A stretch of DNA of 64,000 bases from Mycobacterium sp. 852002-40037_SCH5390672 (GTDB taxonomy: Bacteria > Actinomycetota > Actinomycetes > Mycobacteriales > Mycobacteriaceae), in NCBI RefSeq assembly GCF_001665875.1, contig NZ_LZTA01000140.1, positions 1 to 64,000 of the forward strand, written 5' to 3'. Position numbers and translations under genes: made by a program. The notes under the pieces are model-generated. The model was not told the origin of the DNA and ran no database searches. It saw only the letters and a program-made list of their open reading frames with translations. Shown one piece after another: positions 23,684 through 32,752 of the stretch (within the stretch, counting starts at the first letter, position 1; each line of letters begins with the position of its first letter).

Positions 23684-24849
23684 GCCGGACGCTGCCGGGC
23701 GCCGCGGCCATCGTCGGGATCGGCCAGACGGAGTTCTCGAAGGAATCCGGGCGCAGCGAGCTGCAATTGGCGTGCGAGGCGGTCAGCGCGGCACTCGACG
23801 ACGCCGGACTGGCACCCAGCGACGTCGACGGCATGGTCACGTTCACCATGGATTCCAGCGACGAGATCGACATCGCGCGCAACGTGGGCATCGGCGATCT
23901 GAGCTTCTTTTCCCGCGTGCACCACGGCGGCGGCGCGGCCGCCGGAACCGTCGTACACGCGGCGATGGCCGTCGCCACCGGCGTCGCCGATGTCGTGGTG
24001 TGCTGGCGTGCCTTCAACGAACGGTCCGGCTTCCGGTTCGGCGGCAGCGGCCGCAGCATGGCCGAAACACCATTGTTCATGGCGCATTACGCTCCGTTCG
24101 GACTGCTCACTCCCGCGGCCTGGGTCGCGGTGCACGCCCAGCGTTACATGTCGACGTACGGCGTCACCAACGAGGACTTCGGCAGGATCGCGGTGGTCGA
24201 CCGCAAACATGCGGCGACCAATCCCGAGGCTTGGTTCTACCAGCGCCCGATCACCCTGGAAGACCATCAGAATTCGCGTTGGATCGTCGAACCCGTGCTG
24301 CGCCTGCTGGATTGCTGCCAGGAGAGCGACGGCGGGGTCGCGCTGGTCATCACCAACGCGGAGCGCGCCCGAGACTTGCGGCAGCCACCGGCCATCATCA
24401 CCGCGGCCGCCCAGGGCGCGGCCCATAACGGGGAGATGATGACCAGCTATTACCGCGACGAGATCACCGGGCTGCCCGAGATGGGCGTGGTGGGCCGGCA
24501 GCTGTGGCGCGATTCCGGCCTCAAGCCGCAAGACATCCAAACCGCCTTCATCTACGACCATTTCACACCGTTCGTGTTCGCCCAGCTCGAGGAGCTCGGG
24601 TTCTGCGGGCGCGGGGAGGCTAAGGACTTCGCGACCGTCGAGCGGCTGTCGCTGGGTGGCGAGTTTCCAATCAACACCAACGGCGGCCTGCTCGGCGAGG
24701 CCTACATCCACGGCATGAACGGCATCACCGAAGGGGTGCGCCAGGTGCGCGGCACGTCGCACAACCAGGTCGACAACGTCGAACACGTGCTGGTCACATC
24801 CGGTACCGGCGTGCCCACCAGTGGCCTGATTCTCGCACCGGCCGGCTGA
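23680..24849 (+). CDS. Ltp2-like thiolase-fold retro-aldolase
   Basis: The 389-residue protein is of the lipid-transfer/thiolase family (Ltp2 of M. tuberculosis has 386). The thiolase catalytic Cys is not conserved. Instead Tyr292 (IYDHFTPFVF) and Tyr342 (GEAYIHGMNG) match the two tyrosines that Ltp2 uses for retro-aldol cleavage. In the cholesterol pathway Ltp2 splits a tertiary 3-hydroxyacyl-CoA into a ketone and propionyl-CoA. Here the substrate is unknown. The DUF35 partner is encoded upstream. The start overlaps the MaoC stop (ATGA). Confidence 0.87.
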   Translation: MSRTLPGAAAIVGIGQTEFSKESGRSELQLACEAVSAALDDAGLAPSDVDGMVTFTMDSSDEIDIARNVGIGDLSFFSRVHHGGGAAAGTVVHAAMAVATGVADVVVCWRAFNERSGFRFGGSGRSMAETPLFMAHYAPFGLLTPAAWVAVHAQRYMSTYGVTNEDFGRIAVVDRKHAATNPEAWFYQRPITLEDHQNSRWIVEPVLRLLDCCQESDGGVALVITNAERARDLRQPPAIITAAAQGAAHNGEMMTSYYRDEITGLPEMGVVGRQLWRDSGLKPQDIQTAFIYDHFTPFVFAQLEELGFCGRGEAKDFATVERLSLGGEFPINTNGGLLGEAYIHGMNGITEGVRQVRGTSHNQVDNVEHVLVTSGTGVPTSGLILAPAG

Positions 24850-24859
24850 GGGGACCGTC

Positions 24860-25930
24860 ATGCCGAAGCTCGCGCTCCTGACCGCCCACGGCGGCCCCAT
24901 CGAGCTGGCCGAATTCCCCTTGACCACACCGGCGCCGGGCACCGCGGCGCTGCGGCTGCGGATGGCCGGCATCTGCGGTTCCGACCTGCACATCTTCCGC
25001 GGCGAGCTGCCGCTGCCCTGCCCGTTCGCCATGGGTCACGAAATGGTCGGCGAGATAGCCGAACTCGGCAACGGCTTGACCTCCGACGCGACCGGTAAGC
25101 CGCTGGCCGTCGGTGATCGCGTGGTGGCGCCGTACTTTTGGTTCTGCGGCAGTTGTCACGCGTGTGCGCGGGGGCGGTCATATGCCTGCCAGAACCTGAT
25201 GGCCGGCGAATACCGTACGCACGAACAGGCGCCGCACTTCGTCGCCGCCTACGGCGAGTACTACTACACCAGCCGCCGGCAACCGTTGTACAAAGTGCCC
25301 GCAGACCTGCCCGACGAGGCCGTCGCGCCGCTGAATTGCGCCCTCGCGCAAGTGCTCTTCGCGCTGCGCGACGTGCGGCTCGGCGACACCGTTGTCATTC
25401 AGGGCGCCGGCGGGCTGGGCATCAACGCCGCGGCCGTCGCTCGGACAGCGGGGGCCGCCGCGGTGATCGTCATCGACAAGATCGCCGAACGACTCGCTGT
25501 CGCCGCCGACTTCGGCGCCACCCACTGCATCGACGCCAGCGGGATCTCGGCCGCCGAGGTCACCGAGCAGGTGCATAAGCACACCGAGGGTATCGGCGCG
25601 GACTGGGTCCTCGAGGTTGTCGGTGTGCCCGGCGTCATCTTGGCGGGGATCGGTTTTCTCAATAACGGCGGAACCTTGCTCGAAGTCGGCAACGTCGGGA
25701 TGGGACGCACCTTCGAGCTCGACCCCAGCGCGTTGGTCTACGGCAATAAATCCATGCGCGGCGTGATGCTGTACGACCCGGTCACCCTGGCCGCGGGCCT
25801 ATCGTTCTTGCAGCACACCAGTTTTCCGTTCGAGCGGCTGATGCCCAAGCCTTACCATCTGGCCGACGTCAACGCCGCGTTCGCCTCGGCCGATGCCGGG
25901 CTCGTCCCTCGAGGGGCATTGATTCCGTGA
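24860..25930 (+). CDS. Zinc-dependent medium-chain alcohol dehydrogenase
   Basis: The 356-residue MDR enzyme has catalytic-zinc ligands in GICGSD (Cys39) and GHE (His60-Glu61), the structural-zinc lobe Cys96, Cys99, Cys102 and Cys110, and a Rossmann glycine motif GAGGLG. It would oxidise the alcohol formed by the P450 to the aldehyde used by the ALDH, or a later hydroxyl. It starts 10 bp after the Ltp2-like gene, and its stop overlaps the TetR start as GTGA. Confidence 0.88.
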   Translation: MPKLALLTAHGGPIELAEFPLTTPAPGTAALRLRMAGICGSDLHIFRGELPLPCPFAMGHEMVGEIAELGNGLTSDATGKPLAVGDRVVAPYFWFCGSCHACARGRSYACQNLMAGEYRTHEQAPHFVAAYGEYYYTSRRQPLYKVPADLPDEAVAPLNCALAQVLFALRDVRLGDTVVIQGAGGLGINAAAVARTAGAAAVIVIDKIAERLAVAADFGATHCIDASGISAAEVTEQVHKHTEGIGADWVLEVVGVPGVILAGIGFLNNGGTLLEVGNVGMGRTFELDPSALVYGNKSMRGVMLYDPVTLAAGLSFLQHTSFPFERLMPKPYHLADVNAAFASADAGLVPRGALIP

Positions 25931-26547
25931 CGACTCAGGCTTCCGCCTTCAATCAGGCGACCGATACCCGCGAGCTCATCGTGGAGTCCGCGATCGCGTG
26001 TTTTGGCAAGCAGGGATTGCAGAAGGCAACCATCGTCGACATCGCCAAGCGGGCCGGCGTATCCCGCAGCACCATCTACGAATACTTTTCCGACAAGGCC
26101 TCGATCGTCGAGGCGTGCGCCGAACACGCGTCCGAGCGGTTCTACCGCGAGATGACCACGGCCATGGACCGTGGCGGCACGCTGGAAGACAAGCTATGTT
26201 CGGCAGCGGTGTTCGTCACCCAGGCGCGGCGGGTCATCGCGTCCGAGAAGTACTTCGACGAGGATGCCATCAGCCTGCTGCTGACCAAGGATGCCGCCGT
26301 GCTGCTGCGCGAATGCGTCGAATTCTTCGCCCCCTACCTGGCGGCCGCCCGGCTCACGGGTGAGGTGCGCAAGGACCTCGACATCGAGGCCGCCGGTGAA
26401 TGGTTCGCGCGCATCCTGTTCTCGCTTTTCAGCACGCCGTCCTCGACGCTGGACATGGACGATCCCGACGTGGCAGCGGAGTTCGTTCGCGCCCACGTGG
26501 TGCGCGGCTTTGCCGCCGATCGACCGCGGCCGCGACGCGCTCAATGA
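25927..26547 (+). CDS. TetR-family regulator of the island (predicted)
   Basis: The 206-residue protein has an N-terminal helix-turn-helix of TetR type (IVDIAKRAGVSRSTIYEYFSDKASIVEA, about residues 36-63) and a helical ligand-binding part. It is the last gene of the P450 operon and overlaps the alcohol dehydrogenase stop, so it is made together with the enzymes. This layout fits an autoregulated repressor acting at the palindromes in 18558-18751 and released by a pathway intermediate. That target is inference. Confidence 0.85.
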   Translation: MTTQASAFNQATDTRELIVESAIACFGKQGLQKATIVDIAKRAGVSRSTIYEYFSDKASIVEACAEHASERFYREMTTAMDRGGTLEDKLCSAAVFVTQARRVIASEKYFDEDAISLLLTKDAAVLLRECVEFFAPYLAAARLTGEVRKDLDIEAAGEWFARILFSLFSTPSSTLDMDDPDVAAEFVRAHVVRGFAADRPRPRRAQ

Positions 26548-26567
26548 CGGCGTGCGCCCACGGCCTC

Positions 26568-26621
26568 GAGTGTGCGTCCACGTCGGGATTTGTGCGTTCA
26601 CGGCGCCGTCAGCGCACACTC
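26568..26621. terminator. Inverted repeat between the island and pruB
   Basis: GAGTGTGCG (26568-26576) and CGCACACTC (26613-26621) are exact complements 36 bases apart, with a further GTGCG/CGTTCACGGCG echo between them. It lies where two converging genes end. It could be a bidirectional terminator or a member of the dispersed GTGTGCG-type elements common in MAC genomes. Confidence 0.4.
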
Positions 26622-27582
26622 AACGGCGCTGCGCCAAAGCCCGCAGGAAAAACCCCAAATTCGCCGGCCGCTCGGCGATCCGCCGCATGAAGTAGCCGTA
26701 CCACTGGGTGCCGAACGGCACGTATACCCGCAGCTGGTTTCCGGCCGCGACCAGACGCCGCTGCTCGTCGTCGCGAATGCCATACAGCATCTGGTATTCG
26801 AATTCACCGATGCCACGGCCTGATTCGCGCGCCATAGCGGGCACCGCGCTGATGATCTCCGGATCGTGGGAGGCCACCATCGGGTAGCCGGACCCGGTCA
26901 TCAGCACCCGAAGGCAAGCCAGATAGGAGTCGGTGACCTCGGCGGGTTCCCGGTAGGCCACCGAGGCGGGTTCGTCGTAGGCGCCCTTGCACAGCCTGAC
27001 CCGGGCACCGGAGCCGGCGAATTCCTCGCAATCATCCAGCGTGCGCCGCAGGTAAGCCTGCAAAACCAGGCCCAGCCAAGGAAACTCGGCCCGCAGGTCG
27101 CGCACGATGCGCAGCGTCGAATCGGTGGTGGTGTGGTGCTCGGCGTCCACCGTCACCCATACACCCGCCCGCCGGGCGGCGTCGCAAATCGACCACGCGT
27201 TCTCCCGCGCGATCTTGTGCCCGTCGCGCTCCAGCGACTGACCCAGCGCCGACAGCTTGACCGAGACTTCCAGCGGCCGCACAGCGTCGCCCGCACCATC
27301 GAGGCCGCCCAATGTGTCGATCAGATCCAGGTAGGTCCGCACGGCCGCTTCGGCGTCGTCAATATCGGCGACGTCCTCGCCCAGATGGTCGACGCTGACG
27401 AAGCGGCCCGACAAACGAAGGGAAGCAACACTATTGCAGACGGAACCGATCGTCTCCCCGGGGACGAAGCGCCGCACCACCTTGCGGGTGACCGACAGCC
27501 GTTCGGCGGTGCGGCGCAACCCTTCGCGCCGGCCGGCGGCCATGATCGCCGGGCGCAGCGTGGCGGCGAACAGTCCGGCCAT
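26620..27582 (-). CDS. pruB: PruB, proline dehydrogenase
   Basis: This 320-residue monofunctional FAD-dependent proline dehydrogenase is orthologous to Rv1188. The TIM barrel has VSVKLSALGQ, the strand VTVDAEHHTT, RLCKGAYDEP and YQMLYGIRDDEQRRL with the substrate Arg residues (YGYFMRRIAERPANLGF). It oxidises proline to pyrroline-5-carboxylate, which is passed to PruA, encoded just upstream. ATG 27582 shares one base with the pruA stop, so the two are one transcription and translation unit. Confidence 0.93.
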   Translation of the reverse strand: MAGLFAATLRPAIMAAGRREGLRRTAERLSVTRKVVRRFVPGETIGSVCNSVASLRLSGRFVSVDHLGEDVADIDDAEAAVRTYLDLIDTLGGLDGAGDAVRPLEVSVKLSALGQSLERDGHKIARENAWSICDAARRAGVWVTVDAEHHTTTDSTLRIVRDLRAEFPWLGLVLQAYLRRTLDDCEEFAGSGARVRLCKGAYDEPASVAYREPAEVTDSYLACLRVLMTGSGYPMVASHDPEIISAVPAMARESGRGIGEFEYQMLYGIRDDEQRRLVAAGNQLRVYVPFGTQWYGYFMRRIAERPANLGFFLRALAQRR

Positions 27583-29213
27583 CAGTCGGCGCCCATATGC
27601 GGGTACGTGTGATCGGTTGCCGGGATGAACGTCTCCTTGATGGTGCGAGCCGACGTCCAGCGCAACATGTTCAGCATCGATCCGGCCTTGTCGTTGGTGC
27701 CCGAGCCTCGGGATCCCCCGAACGGCTGGCGCCCGACGACCGCGCCGGTCGGTTTGTCGTTGATGTAGAAGTTCCCGGCGGCGAACCGCAGCCGATGCTG
27801 GGCGGTCAGCACGGCGGCGCGGTCGTCGGCGATGACCGCGCCGGTCAGCGCGTACCGGGATCCGGTGTCGACGACGTCGAGGATCCGCTCGTAATCGTCG
27901 TCGGGATACACGTGCACCGACAGCAGCGGGCCGAAGTATTCCGTCGCGAATGACTCGTCGAACGGGTCGTCGGACAGCAGCACCGTAGGTCGCACGAAAT
28001 AGCCCTCGCTGTCGTCGTATTCACCACCGACGGCGATGGTGACGCGCGCCGCGCCCTTCGCCCGCTCGATGGCGTCCACGTTCTTGATGAAGGCGCGCCG
28101 GTCGATCAGTGCTCCCCCGTAATTGGTCAGATCGGTGACGTCGCCGTAGCGCAGCGCGGCGGACTTCCCCAGGAAGTCGTCACCCATGCGGCGCCACACC
28201 GACTGCGCAATGAACGCCCGCGAGGCGGCCGAGCATTTCTGGCCCTGGTAGTCGAATGCGCCGCGAATCAGCGCCGTGCACAACACGTCCGGCCGCGCCG
28301 AGGCATGCGCGACGACGAAGTCCTTACCACCGGTCTCGCCGACCAGCCGCGGATAGCTCTGGTAGCGGCCGATGTTGGCACCCACCCGTTGCCACAAATG
28401 CTGGAAGGTGGCCGTCGACCCGGTGAAGTGGATCCCGGCGAGCCGCGGGTCGGCCAGTGCCACATCGGAGACCGCGAGGCCGTCGCCGGTCACCAGGTTG
28501 ATCACCCCTGGTGGCAACCCCGCTGCCTCGAGCAATTGCATGGTCAGATACGCCGACAGTGTTTGGGTGATCGACGGCTTCCACACCACGGTGTTGCCCA
28601 TCAGCGCCGGCGCGGTCGGCAGATTGCCGGCAATGGAGGTGAAGTTGAACGGCGTGATCGCGTACACGAAGCCGTCCAGCGGCCGGTATTCGCTGCGGTT
28701 CCACTCGCCGGGCCCGCTGATCGGCTGCTGCGCCAGGATCTGTTGCGCGAACGCCACGTTGAATCGCCAGAAGTCGATCTGCTCACACGGCGAATCGATC
28801 TCGGCCTGGTAGACCGACTTGGATTGGCCGAGCATCGTCGCGGCGGCGATTTTCTCGCGCCACGGCCCGGCCAGCAGGTCGGCGGCGCGCAGGAAGATCG
28901 CCGCCCGATCGTCGAACGGCAGTCCCGCCCAAGCGTTTTTTGCGGCCATCGCAGCTTCGATCGCCGCCACCGCGTCCGTGTGCCCCGCGTTGGTCAGGGT
29001 GCCCAGCTTTGCGGAGTGCCGGTGCGGCTGGACGACGTCGATGCGCTCACCGTCGCCCATCCGGTGGGTAGCGCCGATGACGTGCGGGAGGTCGATCGGA
29101 TGATCGGCCAGCGCGGCCAGCGCGGTGACAAGGCGGGCGCGCTCCGGAGAGTGCGGCGCGTAGTCGTGGGCCGGCTCGTTGACCGGCAGCGGGACCTGGG
29201 TTATCGCGTCCAT
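27582..29213 (-). CDS. pruA: PruA (RocA), L-glutamate gamma-semialdehyde dehydrogenase
   Basis: The 543-residue ALDH-fold enzyme is orthologous to Rv1187. It oxidises pyrroline-5-carboxylate/glutamate semialdehyde to glutamate with NAD. It shows YAITPFNFTSIAGNL, VGETGGKDFVVAHASA and the catalytic Cys region YQGQKCSAASRAF. ATG 29213 is preceded by GGGAGGATCG; the open frame continues upstream, but those codons are not conserved. It is divergent from pruC with 84 bp between. Confidence 0.94.
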   Translation of the reverse strand: MDAITQVPLPVNEPAHDYAPHSPERARLVTALAALADHPIDLPHVIGATHRMGDGERIDVVQPHRHSAKLGTLTNAGHTDAVAAIEAAMAAKNAWAGLPFDDRAAIFLRAADLLAGPWREKIAAATMLGQSKSVYQAEIDSPCEQIDFWRFNVAFAQQILAQQPISGPGEWNRSEYRPLDGFVYAITPFNFTSIAGNLPTAPALMGNTVVWKPSITQTLSAYLTMQLLEAAGLPPGVINLVTGDGLAVSDVALADPRLAGIHFTGSTATFQHLWQRVGANIGRYQSYPRLVGETGGKDFVVAHASARPDVLCTALIRGAFDYQGQKCSAASRAFIAQSVWRRMGDDFLGKSAALRYGDVTDLTNYGGALIDRRAFIKNVDAIERAKGAARVTIAVGGEYDDSEGYFVRPTVLLSDDPFDESFATEYFGPLLSVHVYPDDDYERILDVVDTGSRYALTGAVIADDRAAVLTAQHRLRFAAGNFYINDKPTGAVVGRQPFGGSRGSGTNDKAGSMLNMLRWTSARTIKETFIPATDHTYPHMGAD

Positions 29214-29252
29214 GCTGCCAAGGGTCCTCGCGATCCTCCCGCATAGAATTAG

Positions 29253-29295
29253 CCGATCGGACAATACCGGATGGTGTTCGTAGTAACATCGAACA
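29253..29295. promoter_or_regulatory. Candidate regulator sites between pruA and pruC
   Basis: The 84-bp gap contains an 8-bp perfect palindrome CCGATCGG (29253-29260) and an inverted repeat TGTTCG-N9-CGAACA (29275-29280 and 29290-29295). PruC-type regulators bind such symmetric sites near their own start. Confidence 0.4.
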
Positions 29296-29297
29296 AC

Positions 29298-30932
29298 ATG
29301 GCCGGTGTGGGGCTGGGGCAGCTGCTGCTGGCGCTGGACGCGACCCTGGTGAGCCTGGTCGACGCGCCTCGGGGCCTGGACCTGCCGGTGGCGTCGACGG
29401 CGCTGATCGACTCCGACGACGTGCGGTTGGGGCTGGCGGCCGCGGCGGGCTCCGCCGACGTCTTCTTCCTGTTGGGGATCGCCGACGACGAGGCGCTGCG
29501 GTGGATGGACAAGCAGGCGCGCGACCGTGTGCCGGTGGCCATCTTCGTCAAAGGGCCGTCGACTGCCTTGGTGGCCACGGCCGTTGCGGCCGGCTCGGCC
29601 ATGGTGGCCGTCGACCCACGGGCCCGCTGGGAGCGGCTCTATCAGCTGGTGAACCACGTGCTGGAGCATCACGGGGACCGCGCGGATGCGATGGATGATT
29701 CGGGCACCGACCTGTTCGGGTTGGCGCAGTCGCTCGCCGACCGCATCCACGGCATGGTCAGCATCGAAAACGCTCAATCACACGTCTTGGCCTATTCGGC
29801 CTCCAACGATGAAGCCGACGAGCTGCGCCGCCTTTCCATCCTGGGCAGGGCCGGCCCGCCCGAGCATCTCGAGTGGATCGGCCAATGGGGCATCTTCGAC
29901 GCGTTGCGGTCGGGCGGCGAGGTGGTCCGCGTCGCCGAGCGGCCCGAGTTAGGGCTGCGTCCGCGACTGGCCGTCGGGGTGTACCAGCCCGCGCCCGATG
30001 CGCGGCGACCGCCGGTGTTCGCCGGAACCATCTGGGTACAGCAAGGCTCGCAACCACTGGCCGACGATGCCGAGGAGATGCTGCGGGGCGCCGCCGTGCT
30101 GGCCGCCCGGATCATGTCGCGGCTGGCGGCCCGGCCCTCCGGCCACACCCGGCGGGTGCAGCAACTTCTCGGCCTCGCTGACGCGGAAACCCTCGCGCAC
30201 GTCGACGTGGCCGCTGTTGCCCGCGAACTCGGCATTGCCGCCGACGGTGACGCGGCTTTGATCGGTTGGGACGCGGTGGACGGTTCACCCCGTCACGCTC
30301 GTCTCGCCGATGTCATTGCCCTGAGCGCCAGCGCTTTTCGTCGCGACGCCCAGGTCGCCTCGGCCGGCTCGCGAACGTATGTGCTTGTCCCCCAGACCCA
30401 TAACCGGTCGGTCACCTCGTGGGTGCGCGGCACCATCGGCGCCATGCGTGCCGAACTCGGAGTGCGGCTACGGGCGGCCATCGCCGCGCCGGTCGCGGGC
30501 CTTGCCGGGGTCGCCGCGGCGCGCATCGAAGTGGATCGCGTGCTGGACAGCGCTGAGCGGCACCCGATTTCGTTCGGTCAGGTGACGTCGCTAGCCGAAG
30601 CGCGTACCACCGTGCTGCTCGACGAAATCGTGGCCCTGGTCGGCAGCGACGAGCGCTTGATCGATCCGCGGATGGTGGCGCTGCGCGACGACGATCCGGT
30701 GCTGGCCGAGACGTTGCGGACCTACCTGGATACCTTCGGCGACATCGCTGCGGCCGCCCAATCGTTGCGAGTGCACCCGAATACGGTCCGTTATCGGGTG
30801 CGCCGGATCGAGAAGTTGTTGTCGACCTCGCTGGCCGATCCCGAGGTGCGGCTGGTGTTTTCGCTGGGATTACGGGTGCTGGAAAGTCATTGCCGCCCTC
30901 CCTTGCCCCGACGTCGCGGCCGCCACGCGTGA
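29298..30932 (+). CDS. pruC: PruC, PucR-family activator of proline catabolism
   Basis: The 544-residue protein has a PucR/CdaR-type C terminus with helix-turn-helix AAAAQSLRVHPNTVRYRVRRIEKLL, after a GGDEF-like and an N-terminal sensor region. It is orthologous to Rv1186c, the regulator that activates pruA-pruB and is encoded opposite them, as here. ATG 29298 is used because the upstream ATG 29271 would put the inverted repeat inside the coding sequence; neither has a Shine-Dalgarno site. The stop is 27 bp before the FAAL gene. Confidence 0.85.
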   Translation: MAGVGLGQLLLALDATLVSLVDAPRGLDLPVASTALIDSDDVRLGLAAAAGSADVFFLLGIADDEALRWMDKQARDRVPVAIFVKGPSTALVATAVAAGSAMVAVDPRARWERLYQLVNHVLEHHGDRADAMDDSGTDLFGLAQSLADRIHGMVSIENAQSHVLAYSASNDEADELRRLSILGRAGPPEHLEWIGQWGIFDALRSGGEVVRVAERPELGLRPRLAVGVYQPAPDARRPPVFAGTIWVQQGSQPLADDAEEMLRGAAVLAARIMSRLAARPSGHTRRVQQLLGLADAETLAHVDVAAVARELGIAADGDAALIGWDAVDGSPRHARLADVIALSASAFRRDAQVASAGSRTYVLVPQTHNRSVTSWVRGTIGAMRAELGVRLRAAIAAPVAGLAGVAAARIEVDRVLDSAERHPISFGQVTSLAEARTTVLLDEIVALVGSDERLIDPRMVALRDDDPVLAETLRTYLDTFGDIAAAAQSLRVHPNTVRYRVRRIEKLLSTSLADPEVRLVFSLGLRVLESHCRPPLPRRRGRHA

Positions 30933-30946
30933 CGATGTTGAAGCGG

Positions 30947-30952
30947 TAACCT
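30947..30952 (+). promoter_or_regulatory. Candidate -10 (TAACCT) for a leaderless FAAL mRNA
   Basis: TAACCT, seven bases, then ATG 30960, with no ribosome-binding site. It lies just after the pruC stop. Confidence 0.45.
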
Positions 30953-30959
30953 AGCGCCC

Positions 30960-32708
30960 ATGCAAAATTCGTCGGTTGTCTCCCTGCTGCGGGAACGCGC
31001 CGGCCTGCAGCCCGACGACTTGGCGTTCCGGTATACCGACTACGAGCAGGACTGGGCGGGCGTCACCGAGACTCTGACGTGGGCGCAGCTGTATCAGCGA
31101 ACGCTCAACGTTGCGCACGAGGTCAAGCGGCATGGCACCACCGGCGACCGGGCCGTCATCCTCGCCCCCCAGGGCCTCCCCTACATCGTGGCCTTCCTCG
31201 GCGCGATACAGGCCGGGCGTATCGCGGTCCCGCTCTCGGTTCCGCAGCCGGGTTCGCACGATGAACGTGTGGCCGCGGTCCTGGCGGACACCACACCCAC
31301 CGTCGTTCTCACCACGTCGGCGGCCGCCGCGACCGTCGACGACTACCTGCGCCGCCCGGACTCGGGTACCCCGGACCCCGCCCCGGCCGTCATCGCCGTC
31401 GACGCGCTGGATCCGGACCAACCGAATTCGTCGAGCATCGGGATCAGTGGAGCCCCGGAGATCGCGTACCTGCAGTACACGTCGGGCTCCACGCGCCTTC
31501 CGGCCGGGGTGATGGTCTCGCACCGCAACCTTCGTGTGAATTTCCAGCAATTGATGGCCGCGTACTTTCCCGACATCAACGGGGTGGCCCCGCCTGACAC
31601 CGTCTGCGTGTCGTGGCTGCCGTTCTACCACGACATGGGTTTGGTTCAAGGCGTCATCGCTCCGATCCTGGGCGGGTATCTCGGCGATGTGACGAGCCCG
31701 GTCGCGTTTTTGCAACGCCCGGCCCGCTGGATCCACGCGATGTCCCAACCCAATCCGGTCTTCTCCGCCGCGCCGAACTTCGCCTTCGAGCTCGCGGTCC
31801 GCAAGACAACGGAGGCGGACATGACCGGAGTCGATCTGGGCAACGTCATCAGCATCGTCAGTGGTGCCGAACGGATCCATCCCGCCACGCTCGACCGCTT
31901 CTGTAAACGGTTTGCCACGTATAACTTTCGCGCACACGTGATGCGACCCTCGTACGGCCTGGCCGAAGCGACCGTCTATGTCACCAGCCGCGCCGAGCCC
32001 GGCGCTCCGCAGGTCGTCCACTTCGAATCGGAGCGGCTGTCGGAGGGCAGCGCGCAGCGGTGCTCGGCCGAGACCGGGTCGCCGCTGCTGAGCTACGGCA
32101 CGCCGACGTCGCCGACGGTGCGGATCGTCGACCCCGACACCAGCACGCAGTGCCCGGCCGGAACGGTCGGCGAAATCTGGGTCAACGGCCAGAACGTGGC
32201 CGGCGGCTACTGGCAAAAGCCCGAAGAAACACAGCGCACCTTCGGCGGCATCCTGGCCGACCCGTCACCCGGCACGCCCGAGGGTCCGTGGCTGCGCACC
32301 GGCGACCTCGGCTTCGTCTTCGAGGACGAGATTTTCATCGTGGGCAGGATGAAAGATCTGCTGATCGTCTACGGCCGCAATCACTATCCCGAGGACATCG
32401 AATCGACGGTGCACCGGATCACCGGCGGCCGGGTCGCGGCGATCTCGGTGCCGGTGGACGAGACCGAAAAGCTGGTGGTCATCGTCGAACTCAAGAAGCA
32501 CGGCGATTCCGATGTCGACGCGCTGCACAAGCTGGACATAGTCAAGAACGACGTCACCGCGGCGATATCGACCTCGCACGGGCTCAACGTCGCCGATCTG
32601 GTCCTGGTGGCACCGGGATCGATCCCCACCACGACCAGCGGCAAGATCCGGCGTGCCGCTTGTGTCGAGCAGTACCGCCACCAACGGTTCACCCGGTTGG
32701 ACTCCTGA
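30960..32708 (+). CDS. FadD21-like fatty-acyl-AMP ligase (FAAL)
   Basis: The 582-residue ANL enzyme has the FAAL-type motifs YLQYTSGSTRLPAGVMVSHRN, SWLPFYHDMGLVQG and SYGLAEATVYVTS, and a C-terminal DLLIVYGRNHYPEDIE. FAALs form acyl-AMP and hand the acyl group to the ACP of a polyketide synthase rather than to CoA. Position next to pruC and length match fadD21 (Rv1185c, 578 residues), the ligase of the polyacyltrehalose locus. A Mas-type PKS lies 2.8 kb away; pairing the two is inference. The usual TSGSTR-T-P has Leu here. Confidence 0.85.
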   Translation: MQNSSVVSLLRERAGLQPDDLAFRYTDYEQDWAGVTETLTWAQLYQRTLNVAHEVKRHGTTGDRAVILAPQGLPYIVAFLGAIQAGRIAVPLSVPQPGSHDERVAAVLADTTPTVVLTTSAAAATVDDYLRRPDSGTPDPAPAVIAVDALDPDQPNSSSIGISGAPEIAYLQYTSGSTRLPAGVMVSHRNLRVNFQQLMAAYFPDINGVAPPDTVCVSWLPFYHDMGLVQGVIAPILGGYLGDVTSPVAFLQRPARWIHAMSQPNPVFSAAPNFAFELAVRKTTEADMTGVDLGNVISIVSGAERIHPATLDRFCKRFATYNFRAHVMRPSYGLAEATVYVTSRAEPGAPQVVHFESERLSEGSAQRCSAETGSPLLSYGTPTSPTVRIVDPDTSTQCPAGTVGEIWVNGQNVAGGYWQKPEETQRTFGGILADPSPGTPEGPWLRTGDLGFVFEDEIFIVGRMKDLLIVYGRNHYPEDIESTVHRITGGRVAAISVPVDETEKLVVIVELKKHGDSDVDALHKLDIVKNDVTAAISTSHGLNVADLVLVAPGSIPTTTSGKIRRAACVEQYRHQRFTRLDS

Positions 32709-32752
32709 GCGGTTCCGCCGTGCCACAACCGTTTTGCGCGACGGCGTCCCCC

